Positions 51,949 to 60,000 of a DNA stretch of 64,000 nucleotides are shown here, piece after piece. Under the pieces are notes generated by a model. That model was not told the origin of the DNA and searched no databases. It saw only the letters and a list, made by a program, of their open reading frames with translations. How positions within the stretch are numbered: position 1 is the stretch's first letter; the number at the start of each line of letters is the position of its first letter. Where the stretch lies: NCBI GenBank assembly GCA_028285415.1, contig JANQPF010000032.1:24978-88977 (forward strand). Direction: 5' to 3'. The stretch comes from Pseudomonadales bacterium (lineage in GTDB: Bacteria; Pseudomonadota; Gammaproteobacteria; Pseudomonadales; Azotimanducaceae). The translations under genes and the position numbers were made by a program.

Positions 51949-51969
51949 ATGGGTAAAAGGATCACCCAT
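51949..51969 (+). promoter_or_regulatory. hairpin holding the ribosome binding site of the SOS-controlled gene
   Basis: ATGGGT (51949-51954) and ACCCAT (51964-51969) are perfectly complementary; the loop AAAAGGATC contains the Shine-Dalgarno AAAGGA, and the right arm ends in the first two bases of the ATG. If formed in the mRNA it would mask the start codon, giving a second layer of control. Confidence 0.45.
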
Positions 51970-52165
51970 GAAACTCCTACGACCACTGCACAGGCAAAGG
52001 ACTCGTCGACGCAGCCGTCTGACGGTGCTCGGCAACGAAGATCTCGCCTCTCACTACTGCGTGCACAGGAACGAGCTCGAGCGGTATCTGCGACACCGTC
52101 AAATCCCTTTCCACAAAGACAGCGCCGGCAACGTCTGGGCGAGCTGCGAACGCGAGCGGGCGTAG
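51968..52165 (+). CDS. small SOS-controlled protein, possible helix-turn-helix fold, family unknown
   Basis: A 65-residue open frame with AAAGGA six bases before the ATG and a LexA box directly upstream. The N-terminal 20 residues are strongly basic (LRPLHRQRTRRRSRL). The rest, 'GNEDLASHYCVHRNELERYLRHRQ' followed by IPFHKDSAGNVWAS, looks like a small DNA-binding domain of the excisionase/DUF4224 kind (helix, turn, helix, then I-P-F and a G-containing wing). I do not know a named family for it. It is flanked 3' by a strong hairpin overlapping its stop codon. Given its regulation it may act in DNA repair, cell-cycle arrest or mobile-element control. Coding status is likely from signals, not from homology. 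Confidence 0.6.
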   Translation: MKLLRPLHRQRTRRRSRLTVLGNEDLASHYCVHRNELERYLRHRQIPFHKDSAGNVWASCERERA

Positions 52166-52173
52166 CCCGCTCG
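52153..52173. terminator. terminator-like hairpin between convergent genes
   Basis: CGAGCGGGC (52153-52161) pairs perfectly with GCCCGCTCG (52165-52173) around the loop GTA, a 9-bp GC-rich stem. It contains the stop codon of the small SOS gene and ends eight bases before the stop of the convergent M48 protease gene, so it can serve both strands. No T-run follows in either direction, so it is not a classical intrinsic terminator. Confidence 0.5.
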
Positions 52174-52181
52174 ACCGGGTT

Positions 52182-53738
52182 CTACTTCGCGACCTTGGCA
52201 CCTACCGGGTAAGCCCGGGCTTCGAGGATCTGCTCGGGATCAACCTGCAGCAGCGTCAGGCGGGTTTCGCCAGCACCAACACGGGCGACCGTGGTGGTGG
52301 TTGAGCGCACGCCCTGCTCCGTACGCAGCTCTATCTGCACTTTGACGTCAGCGACGGGCACATGGGCTGCGTTACGCACCTGCAATACGTACCTGCCGCG
52401 CTCGTCGCGCCGCAAACGGGTTTGCACGTACTTGGCCGGTTGCCGGGGCAGCTCCAGGCGCACGAGGCTCGAGCGGGCGGCGGTGGCCTCCGCCCCCTGT
52501 CCGTCCGAGGCCTGGGCGTAATAGCGCCGCGCGGCCTCTTCATTGCCTTCCGCTTCGGCAATCTCACCTAGGCTTCGATAGGCCGTAGCCGTCGGCAGAA
52601 GCCGAACCGACTGCGTGAGATCCGCCTTGGCACGGGTGGTTTCGCCGTCCTTACGTAACGCCAGTCCGCGATTCAGATAGTAAAAGAAGTAGTTGCGGTC
52701 GCGCGCAACCGCCCGATCGAAGTTGGTGACCGCATCTCCGTAGCGTCCCTGTTGATAACGGATGGCACCACGGAGCCCATGGAACTGGGCTTCCTCGCTG
52801 TAGAGCCCCAGCGCTTCGCTCACCTTGGTGAGCGCGGCATCGTAGTTGTCATCGGCGTACAGCGCCTGGGCTTCGTCATAAGCAGCATAAGCGGGCGCGT
52901 TCTCGGTAATTGTGGCGAGCGCCGCCGCGTAGGCAGGTTGATTGAGCTCTCCGCCGGTGAACCCTTCGCCGCGCAGCTGGCGGAGCAGCTGCCGATTGTT
53001 GCTGACCCGTTCGGTAGAAGCGGGGTGAGAGGCGAAGAGGCCCTGAATCCAGTCCGTGCGGCGCTCCCCTGACAACCGAACGAACGTTTCCTGCAGAGTC
53101 ACCGCCGCGTAGGGGTCGTAACCCGCATCCGCAAGGAAGCGGGTGCCGTAGAAATCTGCCTCACGCTCAGCGTCACGCGAATACTTCTGATTCAATAACC
53201 CCGCCGCGAGCGTTGCACCACCCACCGCTTCGCGAGCGTAGTCCTGCCCGCTGGTGCCAATGGCGACGCCAACCATGACGGCCTGCGCGACAATGCCTCT
53301 TTCCAAGCGCTTTGCTCCGTGGCGCGCCGCCGCGTGCGCCACCTCGTGACCCAGCACAGCAGCGAGCTCAGCTTCGTTGCGTAATTCCGTCAGAAGCCCG
53401 CGGTTGATGGCAATTTTTCCACCGGGCAAGGCCCAGGCGTTGGGCACGGAATTGTTGAGCACAACAAACTCGTAGGGCAGATCGACGCCGCTGGCAGCGG
53501 CAACACGCTGCCCCACCCGATTGACGTAGGCCGTCAAACCCGGATCGGTCGTATAGGTCCCGCCCTGCATCTGCTGAGCCGGGGCGTACTGCTCGCGACC
53601 GATGGCAATCTCCTGCTGGGAGCTCACCAGGGCAAGCTCCCGCTGTCCGGTGACCGGATTGACGACGCATGCCTGCAACCACAGAACCGCCGACAGCACG
53701 AACCCGATCCTCCCGAAACCTCTGCTGATTGCGTTCAA
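52182..53738 (-). CDS. M48 family metalloprotease lipoprotein with TPR repeats (BepA/LoiP-like)
   Basis: A 518-residue periplasmic lipoprotein. The N-terminus is a lipoprotein signal (NAISRGFGRIGFVLSAVLWLQAC, lipobox LWLQAC, lipidated Cys24). The zinc protease motif is His131-EVA-His135 in 'VLGHEVAHAAARHG', the third ligand Glu in 'KYSRDAEREADFYG'. TPR-like helices follow (about residues 280-430, 'AQFHGLRGAIRYQQGRYGDAVTNFDRAVARDRNYFFYYLNRGLALRKDGE') and then a C-terminal beta domain. Relatives cleave misfolded outer-membrane proteins. TTG at 53738 is chosen because AAGGAG is exactly seven bases upstream; ATG at 53759 is the alternative. Downstream end meets the hairpin at 52153-52173. Confidence 0.87.
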   Translation of the reverse strand: MNAISRGFGRIGFVLSAVLWLQACVVNPVTGQRELALVSSQQEIAIGREQYAPAQQMQGGTYTTDPGLTAYVNRVGQRVAAASGVDLPYEFVVLNNSVPNAWALPGGKIAINRGLLTELRNEAELAAVLGHEVAHAAARHGAKRLERGIVAQAVMVGVAIGTSGQDYAREAVGGATLAAGLLNQKYSRDAEREADFYGTRFLADAGYDPYAAVTLQETFVRLSGERRTDWIQGLFASHPASTERVSNNRQLLRQLRGEGFTGGELNQPAYAAALATITENAPAYAAYDEAQALYADDNYDAALTKVSEALGLYSEEAQFHGLRGAIRYQQGRYGDAVTNFDRAVARDRNYFFYYLNRGLALRKDGETTRAKADLTQSVRLLPTATAYRSLGEIAEAEGNEEAARRYYAQASDGQGAEATAARSSLVRLELPRQPAKYVQTRLRRDERGRYVLQVRNAAHVPVADVKVQIELRTEQGVRSTTTTVARVGAGETRLTLLQVDPEQILEARAYPVGAKVAK

Positions 53739-53810
53739 CGCCTGTCTCCTTATCGACATCTTGTTTGACCTGTCCACCCGCCGGCCCACGGCGGGGCCAT
53801 CCAGGTAAAG

Positions 53811-53837
53811 TGTGACGCAGATATGACCTGCGTCACA
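53811..53837. promoter_or_regulatory. 10-bp inverted repeat upstream of the M48 protease gene
   Basis: TGTGACGCAG (53811-53820) and CTGCGTCACA (53828-53837) are perfect inverted repeats with a 7-base spacer. A second repeat, CCCGCCG/CGGCGGG (53777-53783/53789-53795), lies between it and the protease start. The position between the protease (minus) and the purine-repeat leader (plus) suits a shared operator; the outer half-sites resemble TGTGA/TCACA but the spacing excludes a CRP site. Confidence 0.5.
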
Positions 53838-53932
53838 GCTCTGCGCCTTCCATTTTACCTCCATATTGAATCCACCAGGGATGCAGGTTTGCGCCGTAGA
53901 GTACAGCCTTGGAAAAAGTCAGGGATGACACG

Positions 53933-54080
53933 AGAGAGACAAAGACAGAAACATAGAGAGACGGACAGAGCGGGCAATCTCTGGGGAGAGGTGGCTCGAG
54001 TCCAAGAGAGACATAGGAACGACGTGAACAGAGACGACGTCAGATAGGGACGACGCAAGGAAGCAACCCGCAGAGAGAGG
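53933..54080 (+). repeat. purine-rich leader with repeated AGAGAGAC
   Basis: The plus strand is strongly purine-biased for about 150 bases before the 39-codon gene. AGAGAGAC occurs exactly three times (53933-53940, 53955-53962, 54005-54012), with further AGAGAC (54030-54035) and AGAGAGAG (54072-54079), the last forming the ribosome binding site. No long reading frame here looks real. It is most likely an untranslated leader or a small RNA; pyrimidine runs in the 3' region (TTTCTCTCC at 54261-54269) could pair with these repeats. Confidence 0.5.
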
Positions 54081-54088
54081 CAGTAAAA

Positions 54089-54208
54089 ATGGAAGTACGA
54101 ACCGCAACAATCGAACAGGATGAAATTTTGACCATGGGCGAAGCACTGCTGCTGACCGCAGCGTTGAGCGCCGTGGTTGTCAGCCTACTTACCTTCGTGC
54201 TGTTTTAG
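54089..54208 (+). CDS. 39-residue single-pass membrane peptide
   Basis: The frame ATG-TAG encodes MEVRTATIEQDEILTMGEAL followed by LLTAALSAVVVSLLTFVLF. GAGAGAGG lies eight bases upstream of the ATG. A charged 16-residue head precedes one membrane helix (about residues 18-38) that ends the protein, the form of a tail-anchored or regulatory micropeptide. A strong intrinsic terminator follows about 105 bases later, and a repeat-rich leader precedes, so the peptide has its own transcript. The family is not known to me. Its conserved-looking signals make it real with fair likelihood, but such short frames can occur by chance. Confidence 0.6.
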   Translation: MEVRTATIEQDEILTMGEALLLTAALSAVVVSLLTFVLF

Positions 54209-54263
54209 CAGGCGCCCGTAGGCTTAACAACGAGCATTTGAGAAGAGAAGTTTTTGTCGATTT

Positions 54264-54291
54264 CTCTCCAATGACCCCAACTCTCCAATGA
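54264..54291 (+). repeat. 11-bp direct repeat in the 3' region of the micropeptide transcript
   Basis: CTCTCCAATGA occurs at 54264-54274 and again at 54281-54291, 17 bases apart, in the untranslated stretch between the micropeptide stop and its terminator. The CTCTCC part is complementary to the GGAGAG/GAGAGA runs of the leader, so long-range pairing is possible. Confidence 0.4.
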
Positions 54292-54314
54292 GTACCTTGT
54301 GATTTGATAATCGC

Positions 54315-54343
54315 AAACCCTGCCAGACGGCAGGGTTTTTTTT
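54315..54343 (+). terminator. rho-independent terminator
   Basis: AAACCCTGCC (54315-54324), loop AGAC, GGCAGGGTTT (54329-54338) form a 10-bp stem, and the T-run continues to 54343 (eight T). This is a textbook intrinsic terminator for the micropeptide/leader transcript and separates it from the glyoxalase gene. Confidence 0.9.
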
Positions 54344-54417
54344 GCCCGGCATTCGCCACCTCCCCAATACCCCCTCGAGGACGATAGACTAGCCGTTTGT
54401 TCTGGGAGCGCTGCGTC

Positions 54418-54837
54418 TTGAAATACCTCCACACCATGGTCCGCGTCACCGACATCGACGCTTCACTGGCCTTCTACTGCCACGCGCTTGGTCTCGAAGA
54501 GCTGCGGCGTTACGAGAATGCCGACGGACGATTCACGCTCGTCTTCCTGGCCGCGCCCGGCGACAGCACCGCTCAGGTTGAGCTCACCTACAACTGGGAT
54601 CCGGAGGACCTCGAGGGCGGCCGCAACTTCGGCCACCTGGCTTACAGCGTGCCCGATATCTATGCGACGTGCGCGCGGCTTGCCGAAAACGGTGTGGTCA
54701 TCAATCGCCCCCCGCGCGACGGGCGTATGGCGTTCGTGCGTTCTCCCGATGGCATCTCGGTGGAACTCTTACAAGAAGGTGAAGCGCTGGCTCCCGCCGA
54801 GCCGTGGGCCAGCATGGAGAACACCGGCAGCTGGTAA
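54418..54837 (+). CDS. gloA: lactoylglutathione lyase (glyoxalase I), VOC family
   Basis: A 139-residue VOC protein: '(M)KYLHTMVRVTDIDASLAFYCHALGLEELRRYENADGRFTLVFLAAPGD' then 'VELTYNWDPEDLEGGRNFGHLAYSVPDIYATCARLAENGVVINRPPRDGRMAFVRSPDGISVELLQEGE'. His5, Glu (in VELTYNW), His (in FGHLAY) and Glu (in VELLQEG) are the four metal ligands of glyoxalase I. It isomerises the glutathione hemithioacetal of methylglyoxal to S-lactoylglutathione. The start is TTG at 54418 with GGGAG nine bases upstream; a second in-frame TTG at 54397 is less likely. The glutathione transferase gene follows 79 bases later. Confidence 0.92.
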   Translation: MKYLHTMVRVTDIDASLAFYCHALGLEELRRYENADGRFTLVFLAAPGDSTAQVELTYNWDPEDLEGGRNFGHLAYSVPDIYATCARLAENGVVINRPPRDGRMAFVRSPDGISVELLQEGEALAPAEPWASMENTGSW

Positions 54838-54916
54838 CCGGCGGTGTCGATGGACATCACCCTGCGATCCTTACAAGATGGGCAGGTCACATCTGCATGA
54901 CCTACCGGGAGACACC

Positions 54917-55531
54917 ATGAAACTGTATAACTCTGTTGGACCCAACCCCCATGTGGTCCGCATGTTCGCTGCGGAAGTTGGCGTTGATCTTGCGCTGGAA
55001 GAGGTGGACCTCATGGCCGGGGCCAACCGTCAGTCTGACTTCCTGCAGGTCAATCCAGCGGGCCAGCTGCCCTGCCTCGAGCTCGACAACGGTGCTCAGA
55101 TTGCCGAGATCACGGCAATCTGCGAATACCTGGATGAAGTGGCGGACGGGCCTTCACTGATGGGCGACACCCCCGAGGCGCGCGCCAATACCCGCATGTG
55201 GACCCGTCGCGTGGATCTCAACATCTGCGAACCGCTGGCAAACGGTTTCCGTTACAGCGAAGGGCTGCCCCTGTTCAAAGAGCGGATGATCACGATTCCC
55301 GAAGCCGCGGAAGGCCTGAAGCAGATTGCCCGGGAGAAACTGGCGTGGCTCGATGCGCTGATGGGCGACGGGCGCGCGTATATTGCCGGAGACAACGTCT
55401 CCCTGGCTGACGTGCTGCTCTACTGCATGTTGAGCTTCGGCAACACCGTGGGCCAACCTTTCGACCAGAGCCTCGAGAACATCAAACCGTGGTTCGACCG
55501 CATGGCTGAACGACCCAGCGCCGCCGCCTGA
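54917..55531 (+). CDS. glutathione S-transferase family protein
   Basis: A 204-residue GST: thioredoxin-like N-terminal domain 'KLYNSVGPNPHVVRMFAAEVGVDLALEEVDLMAGANRQSDFLQVNPAGQLPCLELDNGAQIAEITAICEYLDE' (the cis-Pro 'GQLPCLEL' and the Glu/Ser-like 'AEITAI' glutathione contacts) and a helical C-terminal domain ending in 'WFDRMAERPSA'. The catalytic residue near the N-terminus appears to be Ser6 or a neighbour (YNSVGPNP). It conjugates or uses glutathione on an unknown electrophile, which fits the adjacent glyoxalase I. GGGAG five bases before ATG 54917 sets the start although the frame is open upstream. Confidence 0.9.
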   Translation: MKLYNSVGPNPHVVRMFAAEVGVDLALEEVDLMAGANRQSDFLQVNPAGQLPCLELDNGAQIAEITAICEYLDEVADGPSLMGDTPEARANTRMWTRRVDLNICEPLANGFRYSEGLPLFKERMITIPEAAEGLKQIAREKLAWLDALMGDGRAYIAGDNVSLADVLLYCMLSFGNTVGQPFDQSLENIKPWFDRMAERPSAAA

Positions 55532-55545
55532 GCGGTGTCTTGTAC

Positions 55546-55578
55546 CGCCCGCACCGACCGGGTGCGGGCGATGTTTTG
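55546..55578 (+). terminator. terminator hairpin after the glutathione transferase gene
   Basis: CGCCCGCACC (55546-55555) pairs perfectly with GGTGCGGGCG (55561-55570) around GACCG; ATGTTTTG follows. The 10-bp GC-rich stem plus short T-run indicates transcription termination for gloA-GST. Confidence 0.75.
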
Positions 55579-55738
55579 TGCACCTGCACACATTTAACAC
55601 GCGCCAAACCGCCCACCCGACTCAATTTTCGACCTGCATCCCCCGTAACTGCCTGATATTGGCCTATATTTGACGCTACTTTGACACGATCGGGGCCATA
55701 GTACGCCTTGTCCGACACGTTGCCGGGGTAAGACAATT

Positions 55739-55777
55739 GTGTTACCTTAAGTAGCATTGGTTGTAACCATATAACAC
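55739..55777 (+). promoter_or_regulatory. promoter and operator-like inverted repeats upstream of the RND efflux genes
   Basis: TATAAC (55770-55775) is a good -10 element with TTAAGT (55747-55752) 17 bases before it as a weak -35. GTGTTA (55739-55744) and TAACAC (55772-55777) are inverted, and GTTAC (55741-55745) is inverted relative to GTAAC (55763-55767), bracketing the promoter. This is the arrangement expected for a repressor of an efflux operon; no regulator gene is adjacent. Further upstream TTTGAC occurs twice 10 bases apart (near 55670 and 55680). Confidence 0.5.
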
Positions 55778-55794
55778 GAGCTCTGCTGAGTACC

Positions 55795-56982
55795 ATGCGT
55801 AAGACCTATCTGACTGCTATCGCGATTGCCCTGCTGCTGGCCGGTTGGCTGGCATCCGGCGCGGTCACCGACGAACCGCCGGTGCGCCACGCGAGCATTG
55901 CCGAGCTGCAGCGCGAACAAGCGCGCATCGACGAGGAAGCGGCACCTACCCGCGTGCGGGTGCAGGTCATCGACGCGTCCAACCAGAGCCGCATCGTCAA
56001 AGTCCGCGGCAAGACGACCAACAAGCGCACCGTCGAAGTCAAAGTTGAGCTCGCAGGTTCCATCGTCAACCGTCCGGTCGAGCGCGGCACCGTCGTTGCC
56101 AGGAACGACCTGCTCTGTGAAATCTCCATCGAAGACCGGCAAGTGGCCCTCAGCGAAGCTCGTGAGTCGCTCAATCAGGCACGCATCGAATATCAGGGCG
56201 CGCTGAGTCTCAGAGAGAAAGGTTACAACTCCGAAACGGCCATCGCCGGGGCCAAAGCCCGTCTGGCCGCAGCGCAGGCTGAGCTCAGCCGCCGCGAGCT
56301 TGCGCTCAGCAAAACCCAGGTCCGCGCGCCGTTCAACGGCATCGTCGAAGACGTCCACCAGGAAATGGGGGACTACGTGACGCCGGGAGCAAGCTGCGCC
56401 ACGGTCGTCGACATGGATCCGATGCTGCTCGTAGGCCGTGTCTCCGAAAACGACGTCATCGAACTTGCCCTGGGTCAGCCGGCCACGGGCTATCTCCGCA
56501 ACGGCGCGGTTGTCACCGGGCCCGTGACCTTCATCGGCCAGCAGAGTGATCCGACCACGCGTACCTATGCGGTAGAGATTGAGCTCGACAACGCTGACGG
56601 TAAGCTGCGCTCGGGCATCACCACCGAAATTCACGTGCCCGTCGACAGCGTCATGGCGCAAAAGGTCAGCCCTGCCCTCTTCAGCCTCGCTGACGACGGC
56701 GGCATCGGCGTACGCACCGTCAATGCCGACAACATTGTCGAATTCCATCGTATCGAAATCCTCGCGGACGACAGCGACGGCGTCTGGGTGTCCGGGTTGC
56801 CGAACCGCGCAGCCATCATCGTCGTCGGCCAGGAGCTGGTTACCGCCGGTGAGCGTGTCGACCCGATCTTTCAGGACGGCGTCATGCTGATGGATCAGCA
56901 GACTGCCGCCACGCCGGAGGATCCGGACGTTGCCGCCAACATGACAGTCAACGTTCCTGCACACAACAACGCCGCCCACTAA
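55795..56982 (+). CDS. RND efflux periplasmic adaptor (membrane fusion protein)
   Basis: A 395-residue adaptor: signal anchor 'TYLTAIAIALLLAGWLASGA', then a lipoyl-like/hairpin domain with 'SRIVKVRGKTTNKRTVEVKVELAGSIVNRPVERGTVVARNDLLCEISIEDRQVALSEARESLNQARIEYQGALSLREKGY' (coiled-coil hairpin about 110-165) and 'ALSKTQVRAPFNGIVEDVHQEMGDYVTPGASCATVVDM'. It links an inner-membrane RND pump to an outer-membrane channel. No signal lipobox Cys is present. It is 25 bases upstream of the permease gene; no outer-membrane channel gene follows, so a TolC elsewhere must be used. Confidence 0.9.
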   Translation: MRKTYLTAIAIALLLAGWLASGAVTDEPPVRHASIAELQREQARIDEEAAPTRVRVQVIDASNQSRIVKVRGKTTNKRTVEVKVELAGSIVNRPVERGTVVARNDLLCEISIEDRQVALSEARESLNQARIEYQGALSLREKGYNSETAIAGAKARLAAAQAELSRRELALSKTQVRAPFNGIVEDVHQEMGDYVTPGASCATVVDMDPMLLVGRVSENDVIELALGQPATGYLRNGAVVTGPVTFIGQQSDPTTRTYAVEIELDNADGKLRSGITTEIHVPVDSVMAQKVSPALFSLADDGGIGVRTVNADNIVEFHRIEILADDSDGVWVSGLPNRAAIIVVGQELVTAGERVDPIFQDGVMLMDQQTAATPEDPDVAANMTVNVPAHNNAAH

Positions 56983-57007
56983 GTAAGCTCCACCGGGGCC
57001 GCTCACT

Positions 57008-60000
57008 ATGTACGCTTTCATCGAAGCCGCTATCGCGCGATCGCGCACGACCATGCTCATCATGCTTATGGTGGTCATCGCCGGATTGATCTCCAGAGCC
57101 GTCATCCCGGTTGCCAACGATCCGGACATCGACGTTCCGTTCTTTATCGTGACGGTTGTGCATGAGGGGATTTCGCCCGGTGACGCGGAACGGCTTCTGG
57201 TCATGCCGCTGGAAACCGAGATCAGGGACGTCGAAGGCGTCGAAGAGTTTACCGCTTTCGCCTCGGAAGGCTCCGGCACGCTCATGATCGAGTTCGATGC
57301 CGACCACAACCTCGACAAAGCACTCCTCGACGTACGGGAGGCGGTGGACAGAGCCAAGGCGGAATTCCCATCGACGGCAGAAGAGCCCGTCGTCGTCGAA
57401 GCGAGCGTGGACGACTTCCCGATTCTGCAGATCAACGTGGTCGGCGACGTCCCCGAACGCATGCTCTACAACGTGGCCCTCGATCTGCGCGAAGCTGTAG
57501 AGGCTTTACCCGAAGTCTTGTCGGCAGACATGTTCGGCCATCGTGAGGAGCTCCTCGAAGCGGTCATCGACCCCAATCAGCTCGAAGCTTACGCCATCTC
57601 CTCCGAGGAGCTGATCAACACCATCGTACGCAACAACCGGCTGATCCCGGCCGGCAGTCTGGACACCGGCGAAGGCCGGTTTTCGGTCAAAGTTCCGAGC
57701 ATCATCGAAGAAGCCAGCGACATATTCGAGCTGCCCGTGCGCACCGAAGGCGACACCGTCGTCACGCTCGGCGACGTGGCCACGGTAAGGCGCACGTTCA
57801 AGGACCGCGTAAACTATGCTCGAGTGAATGGCCAACCAACCATTTCACTGCAGCTGAAAAAGCGCGCGGATGCCAACATCCTCAGCACAATTGCCGCGGC
57901 GAAAGCGGCGGTCGAAGAATTTCGACCGAACCTGCCGAGTCGCATCGAGGTGTTCTACTCGACCGACCAGGCACCCTTTGCCCAGGGCCAGGTTACGGAG
58001 CTTCAGGGCAACATCTTTACAGCGCTTGGCCTGGTCATGGTGGTGGTGGTCGCGGCCATGGGCTTTCGCAGCGGGGTCATCGTCGGTCTCGGCATCCCGG
58101 TCTCGTTCCTGTTCTCACTGATCTTCATTTACCTGCTCGGCTACACGTTCAACTTCATGGTCATGTTCGGCATGCTCCTGGGCCTGGGCATGCTCATCGA
58201 CGGCGCCATTGTCGTGACCGAATATGCCGACCGGAAGATGATCGAAGGCTATGAACGCCGGCCGGCGTACACGTTGGCGGCAAAACGCATGTTCTGGCCG
58301 GTCACCGCGTCCATTGCAACGACGCTTGCAGCCTTTCTGCCGCTGATGTTCTGGCCCGGGGTGCCCGGCAAATTCATGCGGTATCTACCGGTGACCGTGT
58401 TCACCGTTCTGTCGGGCTCGCTCCTCTACGCGCTCGTATTCGGCCCGGTGCTCGGATCACTCTTCGGCAAGGCCGGCAGCAGCGACAAGAAGTCCATGGA
58501 GACCCTCAAGCAGCTGGAAGACGGTGATCCCCGTGTGCTGCGCTCGATCACCGGGATCTATGCGCGCGTCCTGTCGTTTGCTTCACGCTACGCCATCGTG
58601 ACAATGGCGCTGACAGTTGCCGTGTTGATCGGCACGTTCATGGCTTACGGACAATACGGCAAGGGTCTCGTGTTCTTCTCGGATGCCGAACCCAAATTCG
58701 CCAACATTTCCGTTCGTGCACGCGGCAATTTGAGCGTCGACGAGATTAACGAGCTCGTCCGTGAGGTCGAAACAGAGGTGCTCGAGGTCAAAGGCATCAT
58801 GAACCTCAACTCCACAACGCTGTTGACGGGACGGCCCAGCCGCAACGGTGGTATGGACCGTATCGGACAGATGTTCCTCGAACTGCATGACGAGAACGAG
58901 CGGGATCGATCCGGCACCGAAATCTTCGAGGAAATCCGCGCGCGCACCGCCAATTTTGCCGGTGTCAGCGTCGAGGTGGAGAAGATGGAGCAAGGCCCGC
59001 CGGTGGGCAAACCCATCGTGCTCGAGTTTTCCTCTCACAACCGGGACCTGCTGGAACCTGCCGTTGGCCGCGTCGTCGAGTACATGTCCAACGAGATGCG
59101 GGACGTGCGCGACATTGACGACACCCGCTCCCTCCCCGGTGTGGAGTGGGAACTCTCGGTCGATAGAGCCCAGGCTGCAATCTACGGCGCGGACGTCAGC
59201 CAGGTTGGCATTGCGGTGCAGCTCATCACAAACGGCGTGAAAGTCGGCGAGTACCGACCCGACCGCGCCGACGACGCGGTGGACATTCGCGTCCGCTATC
59301 CGAGTGAAGCGCGCGGGATCAACGCCCTCGCCGAGCTGAAGATCGCCACCCCCAACGGTCTCGTGCCAGTTTCCAATTTCGTGACCAAGGAGGCCAAGCC
59401 CAACGTCGACGCCATCCAACGCAATAACGCCATACCCGTCGAGCAGATTCGTGCCGGCGTAGCGCCGGGCGTTCTTGCCGACGATAAGGTTGGCGAGCTG
59501 CAGGCCTGGATCGACTCACAGGACTGGCATCCTGATCTCAACATCGAGTTCCGCGGCGCCAACGAAGAGCAGGCCGATTCGATGGCTTTTGTCAGCGTTG
59601 CGTTCGGCCTCTCGCTGCTCCTCATGTTTGTGCTCCTAGTCACTCAGTTCAACAGTTTCTATCAGAGTCTTCTGATTCTCTTTGCCGTGGTGCTTTCGAC
59701 TGCGGGAGTGCTGCTGGGTCTTCTCATTACCGGCAGCCCGTTCAGCGCGGTCCTGACCGGCGTCGGCGTGGTCGCTCTCGCCGGGATTGTCGTGAACAAC
59801 AACATCGTTTTGATCGATACATACAATCACCTGCGTCGTGAGCATCCGGAGCTCGATTACGTGCAGCTCATTGTGCGTACGGGCGCACAACGCCTACGGC
59901 CCGTCATGTTGACGACCATCACCACGGTGTTCGGCCTGCTGCCGCTTGCCAGCAACCTGAGTATCGACATTGTCAACCGCAGCATTGTGTACGGCGGTAT

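Noticed and set aside
53811..53837. CRP binding site
   Set aside because: TGTGA and TCACA half-sites are present but separated by 17 bases rather than 6.
53823..54047. 74-codon open frame on the plus strand in the purine-rich leader
   Set aside because: Composition dictated by GA repeats (RERQRQKHRETDR), no ribosome binding site and no fold; an untranslated leader is more likely.
55747..57462. 571-codon open frame on the minus strand opposite the RND adaptor
   Set aside because: The opposite strand encodes a clear adaptor and permease; the antisense protein is low-complexity with no domain.
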